DNA from: Steinernema hermaphroditum
Lineage: Eukaryota; Nematoda; Chromadorea; Rhabditida; Steinernematidae
Reading direction: 5' to 3'
Assembly: GCA_030435675.1 (NCBI GenBank)
Contig: CM059623.1
Location: 6,784,012-6,848,011 of the forward strand
Length of the DNA: 64,000 bases
Part shown: in pieces, positions 56,145 through 64,000 of the stretch
How positions within the stretch are numbered: the first letter of the stretch is position 1
Layout: each line of letters opens with the position of its first letter
Translations under genes and position numbers: made by a program
The notes under the pieces: generated by a model
Databases searched by the model: none
What the model saw: the letters and a program-made list of their open reading frames with translations, nothing else
Told to the model about the DNA's origin: nothing

Positions 56145-57466
56145 GATCTCGCGATTATGAACCTGGGTTATGACGAGCCGTCGGCTGACCCGGTTTCTCC
56201 TCGCGGTGCAGATAAGGGATGCGAAATGGTGACATCGCCAGAAGGACGTTCTCTGGCTTAACGAAAGGTTGGTTCTCTCCTGCTGCTGACGACCCTTCTC
56301 CTCTTGCAGAACGTTCACCATGAAGACCCTCTTCCTGGGCGCAACGGTGCTGAGCAGCTTCGCCGTCGTGCTGACGGTGATCGTGGTGCCGATGATCGTG
56401 ATGCAGATTCGCGAGATCGAGATGGAGCTGGCTGTGGAGATGGACGCCGTGCGCGAGCAGTCCCGCGACATGTGGGAGCAGATGCAGAAGATGGGCGGTG
56501 GCGCCCGCTTCCGGCGCCAGTACTCCTACGGCGTCCCGCCTCCCGCACCCGCCTATCCCGGCGCCGGAGGGCCCGGCGCTCCTAACGGTAGCAGCAACGG
56601 CGGCGTTCCCGGAGGCCCCGGCGGAGCCTCGCAGCCCAACTTCCCTGGTGGAGCAAACGGCGCCACCCCGAACGGAGTGCTAGGTGTGCCGCCGCCCTTC
56701 AATGCGCGCCCGAACGCGAACCCCTTCGTGCCCTCGGGACTCGGGCCCAACGGCAACGGAAACCCGAACAACAACGGCGCCAGCGGAGGCGCCTGCAACT
56801 GCCAGGCAGAGAACAAGTGCCCCGCCGGACCCCCCGGACCGAAAGGCGAGAACGGCGTTGATGGAGAGGACGGAGTGCCCGGAGCCGACGGCCTCGATGG
56901 TGCTAACGCCGACGATGTCCAGGCGCAGACACAACAGTACGAGCGTTGCTTCAACTGCCCCGCCGGACCTCAAGGACCTCCCGGACCTCCTGGCCGCGCC
57001 GGCCCTCGCGGAATGCGCGGCGCCCGAGGCCAGGCCGGTGTGCCTGGTCGTGACGGACAGCCCGGATTCCCCGGATCGGTGAGTCGGCGCCTACCGTAAC
57101 CTAATCGAAGATATGTGTCAGATGGGACCCACTGGACCTCCCGGTCCGGCCGGCGAGGAAGGCACTCCTGGAGAGCCCGGCCTCGACGTCGAACACCTTA
57201 TCGGCCGTCCCGGACAGAAGGGCTCGCGTGGACCGCAGGGTCCCGCCGGCGACGAAGGCGAGCAGGGCGAGATCGGCCCCGTCGGGCTTACTGGCATCCC
57301 AGGAGAACGCGGTCCCCGCGGAGAGAAAGGCGCCGACGGAGAGCCCGGATCTGCTGGATCTACCGGAGAGGAGGGAGAACCGGGCCAAGACGCTGAGTAC
57401 TGTCCTTGCCCCCAGCGCCGCCAAGACGCCGCTGCGCACAGCACCGGATACCGTCGCCGTCACTGA
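56145..57466 (+). repeat. Right arm of collagen inverted duplication
   Basis: Mirror of 54584-55905 around about 56025. Both arms end exactly after the TGA of the collagen reading frame; the 3' UTRs are unrelated. Confidence 0.92.
56320..57466 (+). CDS. Cuticle collagen, copy B
   Basis: Exon 1 is 56320-57078 (253 codons), the intron is 57079-57121 (43 nt, identical to copy A) and exon 2 is 57122-57466. The encoded protein appears the same as copy A: N-terminal membrane segment, RFRR processing site near residue 66, two Gly-X-Y regions bounded by Cys pairs, and a tail rich in Arg/His. Total length is about 367 residues. A splice-acceptor-like CTCTTGCAG 10 nt before the ATG fits spliced-leader addition. 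Its 3' UTR differs fully from copy A and contains AATAAA at 57516-57521, so expression could diverge through UTR control. Confidence 0.95.
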
Positions 57467-57515
57467 TTTTTTGTTGTTCTTCGTACTGTTCGGTGAATTT
57501 TCGTGGACAACCGAA

Positions 57516-57521
57516 AATAAA
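57516..57521 (+). terminator. Poly(A) signal of collagen copy B
   Basis: AATAAA 50 nt after the TGA of copy B. Confidence 0.75.
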
Positions 57522-58236
57522 GTGGAACTGAAGGGTTCAGACGCCATTTATTCTGCAAGAATTGTAACGCAAATACCGTAGATTCATGAAAGTGTGAGAG
57601 CCTGGCTCAGCAAAGAGGTTACAACAAAAATGGCGTTTAGAGCGGAGTGAGAGATAAAGCGATGTTTCGAACCCTTCACAAAGGTGATGAAAACAAATCG
57701 AACAGCGAAAACACAGCTAAACGTTCGAACAAGGAGGAGAGAAGCTGTGCACTTCTTAGTGGAAGGGCCGAGAACAACAAAAAACAGTCACTCGTATGAT
57801 TGGAACACGGTGGGCATCAGAAATCTGTACAGTTGCAATAAATTATTAATTAGTTTCTTACTTCTTCCCGCTTCGCTATTTCACAAAAATCTGGAGTTAT
57901 CGAGTAAGGTAAGCTTTGAGGAGGATTGATCCCATAGAAGATTTGACAGCGCGAAGCGACTCACTTATTAACATTTAGGGTTAGGGATGCGAAGGCAACA
58001 TATGTACAGAGCAGTATTAGACGAAAACATTCTATGTACAGTAGTCAAAAATGACTTGCATAGACGAAAAGATGCAGTGATTAGCCACACCGCTGGCCAC
58101 ACTTGATGCAAGAGAAACTGCCGGTAACATGTAAAAGAAGACATATAGGTTAGAAGATCGCCTTCGGCGATCGCAACAAGATGTACAACAAAGAGGAATT
58201 CGAAGAATGCGTTAGAATGGGAGACAAGGTTACTTA
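57522..58236. other. Intergenic between collagen B and RRM gene
   Basis: No gene supported. Includes the 3' UTR of the RRM protein gene (-) at its right side. Confidence 0.45.
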
Positions 58237-60969
58237 TCAGTGCGAGTGTTCCTCGATGGCATTTGTCGTTGGCGAACAGGCAGCCCGTGGAACGGCATCA
58301 TTTGATGTCGTAGAAGACGGATTACCGTTTTCCATGTTTGCATCACTGTTAACGATTTGCGGACTGTCTTGAGCAGAAGCTGAGGATTGAGCTGTAGTCT
58401 GGACAGATGGTTGTTGTTGAAGAATTGACGCCGACTGCATATCGTACTGTGAAGCGTTGGAAACGTAGGTGTTCGTAGGGGGAGTGCCAGAATTTGGAAC
58501 AATCGGTACCATATCCTAAAGATCTCGTCTTTAGTACAGCTACCGCATGCGCGAACTAACCGGAACACCACCGATGAAGTAAGGGTTATATTGGTTGTAG
58601 TAGACGTTGTTGTATGGATGTGGAGGCATGCCGGTAGGCTGCGCAGGCACAGAAGCATTCAGGTTATCGGTACCAGATGACGGAGCGCCAGCCGTCTGCG
58701 TGCCGTTCGGGCCATTTACTGACATATTCTGCATCTGACTAGCCAGCTGATTCATCTGACTTTCGGTGGCGTAACCTAAACCCTCATAACTAAATCGCTG
58801 TCAGTGATTCCAACACTATTACTAGTCATCATCTGGGGGGATCCAAACGTCTGGCTTGGAGGAGCAGCCATGAAAGGATACTGGGCCGTGCCAGAGAAGA
58901 TGATTTGCTGAGGATAGCGGCTCTGTGGATTGAACATCATGTTAGCGCCTTGACTTCCATCCTGGTGACCTTGATGAGCAGCGTTTTGAGGAGCGAACAT
59001 CTGATATTGGTACTGAAATCAATGAATTATGTGTGTCACAAATACTGTGGTGGTACATACAGGATCAATATTACCACTAGTAAGCTGGGAATAAGCCAAG
59101 TGAGAGGAATTGCCGTTTTGATATCCACTTGCTGCGTTCCGCTTCTGTTTGCGTCCACTGTCGGCTAATTTCACCAGAAGTGGAAGAGTAGAGCCCTCCA
59201 ACATGGTACCGTTCATTTTGTGAATAATCTTGTCGCAGCATTCTTTGCTGTCCATGCGGGCGAACCCGACGCCACGACTGATTCCGCCATCATTGCGGAG
59301 TATTCTGGTACTAATAACGAGGCCGTCTCCCGTAAGCAGGTTCTCGAGCTTATCTTCAGTGTAATCGAGGGGCAGATTAGCTATGTAAAGATTCGTCGGA
59401 TCTTGTTCTTGTTGCTAAAAAAGGGAATTAGCTGTTATCATAACAGAGCTCGCATGCGTGTGAGATGTCTGTTCATCGGTCAATTCTGATCAAAGCGATG
59501 GAAGCAAAGACAGAAATGGACAATAGAACAAGATCAAGTGAGAAGTGAATCGTGACAACGTGATTATTGTGACGAAGAAATCAAGATCTTGAGATCTGTG
59601 AGATACTTATTATGCGCGGTAACATACCGACAAGGTGTAGACGTGAAAATGCAAAAGAAAAGATTAAGAGAACTGACCGATGTTCTACGTTTGGTTTGTT
59701 GGAGACGCTGACTGACCTTAGCCATCTGAGCCTGAATATTACGCTCGTTGAGAGCTTTAACGGCGTTCGTAGCCGATTCCGCACTCTCGAAGTCAACGAA
59801 ACCATATCCTTTACACTGGTTCGTCGTCTTGTCCATAATGGCCTTAGTGGAGACAATGCTACCATACTCCTCACACATTCTCCGCAACTCTTCATCCGTG
59901 CAGCCTGGGTTCAAACCCCTGATGTACAAATTGGTCTGTAACATTTTGAGGAGAACTCTAAAAAGTGACAAAAAGAGGCTCACCTCACTGAGATTTGTAG
60001 ATTCGTGACGAGGAGAATCACTTTGGTGGTGACGCTCACGATGACTTGGTCCCGCTCCGATTCCTCCGGTAGTGATTCCACTGTTTCGCGAACGACCACC
60101 TACGTAGCCGTAGCCGTTCATCTAAAAGCGGACATAGTAAATGGTACCTTTCACATTAACATACGTAAGGATTTTGACTGCTATACATATTGCCGTAATT
60201 CGAACTAGGTCCATTGTTGTAACCACCGGTAGAAGTCGCGTTATTAGGAGGGTTGCTTTGATTGTGATTTTGAGCTCCAGCCGTAACAGAGGCGTATCCG
60301 GGAGCACCGTTGCCATTCATTCCAGGTCCAGAGTTGCCATGCGGTTGTCCAACAGTCATTGATGGACGAACAGAATTGCCGTTGCCGGTCAAGGAGTTAT
60401 TATAGTAGTGCTTCGACGACGAGTTGTTGTTCTGCACCGCTGCAGACCAGCCGCCTCCACCGCTACTGAACATTTCTGATCTGAGATGAGCAAAGCAGGT
60501 AACAATAAGCAAACAGGGAGAAACGGATCGACAGCACTGGCAACTATGGAATGTGATTCTTACCTGAGTGGATGTCCGCGAAAACTGCTCGGATGATGCG
60601 TATTTCCAGGCCAGCTGGAAGTGACAACCCGACCGAAAGTCGACACACCGATGTTAGAGGTGGCCGTTGTGGTCGAAATGTTCAACTGTCGGTAATCACC
60701 TGTGAATTGGTGATGCTGCTGATACCCTTGATTACGGGCTTCTCGAGAGGAATCCTTAACGTCGCGGATCCAACTCTGAAAAGATAAGCATGAAAAGGGA
60801 AACAATAGCAAATGACAATGAGGTTGAATATACGCTAAAAAGAGAAACGTCGGAAACACGACGCAGCGTACTGTATGAAAGCTTTCGAGTCTTGACGCTA
60901 ACCGGCAAGTGAACGATCACCGAAAGAGCGCTCGGCTGTTGCCACCTGTCCGCTGCCACGATGATTCAT
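58237..60969 (-). CDS. sup-26: Two-RRM RNA-binding protein, RBMS / SUP-26 / Shep family
   Basis: Members bind U/A-rich RNA through two tandem RRMs; SUP-26 represses translation in C. elegans sex determination and Shep acts in fly neurons. The first RRM (exon near 59945-59720) has [18 protein letters not shown] and [17 protein letters not shown]. The second (about 59400-59165) has [15 protein letters not shown] and [17 protein letters not shown]. The N-terminus is Asn/Gly/Ser-rich ([17 protein letters not shown] at 60473). A longer start is possible: MNHRGSGQ at 60969 joined by phase-0 introns to 60778-60564, then to 60478. The Gln/Pro/Asn-rich tail ends AIEEHSH at 58237. RRM order, spacing and tail type fit RBMS/SUP-26. 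The symbol is a homology label only. Confidence 0.85.
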
Positions 60970-63900
60970 TCGAGCACGAGTGAGCCACAGCTATCAATTT
61001 TGCCCTTCACCGCTTCAAATACAAGAAAAACTCGTTTTCAACACCTTGTATGGTACTGCAATGCCGAACACTCGGTTCATAAGGACATTAACAAAGGATC
61101 ACCCTCTAATTCTCAACCTAATACGTAAAACATGGCTTCGTTTTGTAAAACTAAGCGAGGATAGCCCTCTGGCCAAACAACTGCTCGCTTCATCCACACA
61201 ACTCTAGATCGATATTATGAAGCGTATTGCCATGGCCAATGGTCGCGAAAAAGACGAGAACTGAAGATGTTTTCCGAAAAGCTGGCCCCTCCTAGCGCAC
61301 TGCAACCAGATGCCATTCATCGTGGCGGGAGGTGCCACCACCATCACTGACATTTGCTGTGTTAACCAACAAATACTGATATCGATGTAACACCAACTTC
61401 AGGCAGCGCTTTCCTACAGTAAGGTTTGATTGCTTAAAACAATGTAACGAACTTCTAAACCACTAATAATGTAGTACGATGATAAATAAGTGAAAAACAC
61501 AGATAGGCTTCACAAGTTCAACAACGCGTATCACCGCATGATCCTTCTGATGGACTAATCAAAGCATCCAAAACATGAAATCACCTACGATATCGCAAAT
61601 ATTCACACTTTGTAAACTCGCGCATCGTCCGATTCCCACCGAAACCGAGAGGCGTGCCAGGATCAGCTTTATCACATCACGCATTGGGTCGACGAATGCG
61701 TACTATTTTCCACCCCCTACTTAAATAACTTGAGGCGTAACATAAATATGCCCCACATCTCAACATTATGAAGGGCATACACAATGCTTATGGAAAGAAT
61801 GGGGCAAAAAATATACACTGTGGGCAGATTTCAAATAAACGCACGCGAACCAACAACGCTTTAATTGTAGTCGCTGGAACAATGAACTCAAAATTGAAGA
61901 CGAGATCAAAAAGAAAACAAACCTATCGCGACTGTGATCGGAAAGCTATAAAATGTAAGCTAGCATTAATAGGTGATAGAACTCGGCATCATTACTGAAC
62001 CAAAGTTAATCGATTGAGATAGACAAGGAATGCACAGAAGAAGAAAGTGTAACCGAAACTGTGACCTTTTATAACCGATCAACGATCATTCAGGGTTACG
62101 AAAGGACAACGATGCATTAGGGACATTGGCACTATGATCCTCTCAAATCTGCAATCGCTTACTAAACATTACATTCCTCTGAATTTAGAAAAAAAATTGG
62201 TAGAAGAGTCAGAAAACAGTATCAGATTGATGGAGATACTGGAAAGCACCGACATGGGAAGAGCGCGGTACAACTTTTGGCAGTGACCCTGCAGTTCCGT
62301 TTGGCGCTCTTTTTCTCTAACGTCCCCTCCCTCTTCGTGTCGTTTGCACAATCACATCAAGAGATGGCCGAGGTCCGCAGCACGACTGATCACTGACGCC
62401 GTCGACCACACCGAGCGCAATCGCTCAGCGCTCTTTCACCCCCGACCTACAGTTTCAGAGAAAAAGACCAGGTGCAAAAAGGTTATTTTATTATGAGTAG
62501 GATATGAGTAGGCAGCTCCTTGAGAAAAGCCCTGCACGAAGAAAGGACAATGTAGCTGCACAAAAAGACATATGATACGGTAGGTCCTCGGTCATAACAA
62601 TAACAACAGCAACATAAAAAGGAAACCGTACATATGGAGCTCTACTGTGGAGACAATACAATGCGTTTGATGCAAGCGCTATCCTAACTGCAGAAACGGT
62701 GAAGCCCAAGCTCATCAAAGTAGCTATCATAATACAGCAACAAAAACATGACAGCCTGCAGCAACCTCCGGAATGACTAAAGAAGAAAATTCGCTATCGG
62801 CGATCGACAGTCGGTTACAGTACGCCAGCGCGCTGTGGAAAAAACAACAATTTCAAATAGCACCGCCAGGTACGATTCGCGATTCGCCGCTCTGCCCCTC
62901 CTACATTCCCCCATCATACTCTACACATTCTCTTAGCGCGTGTTTTTGTTGTTATTTTCGTGCGCCCCGGGTCGCACGCCCGCGATCGCGGCCTCGCGTT
63001 CGGCACCCTCTGTTGGTGGGGAGGGGACTAGAAAAGGTGACTTCAAGTTGAGATGTATGTGCCAAGACTACCAACGAAAATGGAAGACCAAATAAAACAA
63101 CAATAAGTAAAACATACGAATCCAACAAGATCGTTTGCATCTCGGGTGTACTTTGTTCGACTGTTCTTCCCTCGTTTGCCTTTGATAGAAATTTCCTGCT
63201 TATGTTCCTAAACAACCAGAAAAGTAAGCAAACATAAATGAGAGTTACCGTACCTCGAGCTCACTCCCGTCCTCGAATTCACCGTGGGCAAAAATGTCAG
63301 TTGGGCCTTCAGTCACTCTCCATGCACTGGGCTCCATGGGGTTGCTCGGAAGAGTACCCCAACCTAGTTCCTGAATCCTCGAGACTATACGATGAACAGA
63401 CGAAGATTTCTACAGATATACCTGAGTGTTTTTTGAGTCCCAGTTGTCGGCAGTGGCAAACATAGAGTCAGTTACGGTGTGTGGATTTTCGTTTGTCTTC
63501 GACTGTTCAACGGAAGACATAACCGGCCGTTTGAGACGAAACTGATGTAAACGAGAATGTGTTAGTAACAGTGAGTTACCATCCAACTGTAAACTAGCAG
63601 CCCCTGAAAGGTAAAAACATCATTGGAACAAAGATAAACGAGTCGATCGACAAGAGCGCAGGCATAGTTTATTTCGAAATGAAGATGGTGACGAGTCCTC
63701 CACCTGCACTCGATGGGAAGAAGCCCGTTGCCTGCCGTCGATCGTTCTTCCACCGCGTGTGATGACTGGCTGGTAACAAGCGGCGACACCCATCTAATCG
63801 CTGTCAACAGTGCTCCAAAGCACCGTACAAGCTTGTGGTGCACCATAAACATTCATCCCCTTAGCAGTCGCATCGTGGCACAGCCGAGGATGGCGCAATC

Positions 63901-64000
63901 ATCCGCACCGCTCGCCGAAAGATGCACGTGAAGCCAAAAAGCGCAAGAGAAGAGGGAGAATAACAGAAATTCTGTGCCCGAGCCAGATCGATCGTGAAAC
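60970..64000. other. Right end: no gene I can support
   Basis: Upstream of the RRM gene. Open frames are short and unsupported, for example 61061-61207 (+), 62169-62351 (-), 62952-63215 (-) and 63713-63931 (+). The sequence is AT-rich to about 62100, then mixed. It could contain far-upstream 5' UTR exons of the RRM gene or of a gene outside the window. Confidence 0.4.

Noticed and set aside
54584..57466. Extra proteins encoded opposite and out of frame in the collagen genes
   Set aside because: Gly-X-Y coding DNA is GC-rich and repetitive and always opens other frames; the collagen frame has the signal/anchor, the Cys pattern and correct splicing.
62952..63215. 87-codon frame with a hydrophobic stretch as a membrane protein
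   Set aside because: The hydrophobic run is short, the frame has no upstream or downstream splice partners, and the C-terminal part is simple Arg/Gly-rich sequence.

Overview
The window looks like nuclear DNA of a nematode. The strongest evidence is a pair of cuticle collagen genes with a nematode-type N-terminal domain and an RFRR processing site. Supporting evidence is very short introns (mostly 38 to 49 nt, GT..TTTCAG), splice-acceptor motifs placed just before start codons as expected for spliced-leader trans-splicing, an FMRFamide-like neuropeptide precursor, and Tc1, mariner and hAT transposons. I cannot place the species or clade from sequence alone.

Layout. 1-7300 is a nest of transposons: a pair of inverted arms (about 196-645 and 6864-7300) encloses an hAT element (680-6506, 8-bp target duplication), which in turn holds a Tc1-like element (982-2639), a lone Tc1-like terminal repeat, an RTE-like LINE and the hAT C-terminus. 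7300-10620 carries two fold-back elements. From 10.6 kb a GC-rich gene region begins. It holds a GRAF-type RhoGAP gene (13954-21637, +) with a PAPS-synthetase-like gene nested in its first intron on the other strand, a GTSF1 homologue (-), a UBL3 homologue (-), the proteasome ATPase Rpt6 (-) and a TAO-family kinase (-).

32-41 kb is mostly repeat-rich: tandem repeats, a tRNA-derived SINE-like stretch, a mariner element (36728-37999) and a second hAT (38498-40482, 8-bp target duplication). After that come a PLRFamide neuropeptide gene (41695-42075, -), another fold-back with tRNA-like arms, a small hAT (43973-44739, 8-bp target duplication) and a secreted Cys-rich protein gene (-) whose last intron holds a MITE.

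48.5-54.4 kb holds mitochondrial ribosomal protein mL45, the proteasome subunit Sem1/DSS1 and an importin-13-like receptor, all on +. 54.6-57.5 kb is a near-perfect inverted duplication of a cuticle collagen gene. 58.2-61 kb is a two-RRM RNA-binding protein of the RBMS/SUP-26/Shep family. The last 3 kb has no gene I can support.

Most genes are unrelated housekeeping, signalling or cuticle genes. Three have ubiquitin-system ties (Rpt6, Sem1, UBL3), but nothing shows joint control. The most unusual observations are the PAPS synthetase whose sulfurylase half has lost its catalytic motifs, the collagen palindrome that ends exactly at the stop codons, and three hAT families whose terminal short-repeat arrays differ in a systematic way (GAGCCG, GAGTCC, GAGACC).
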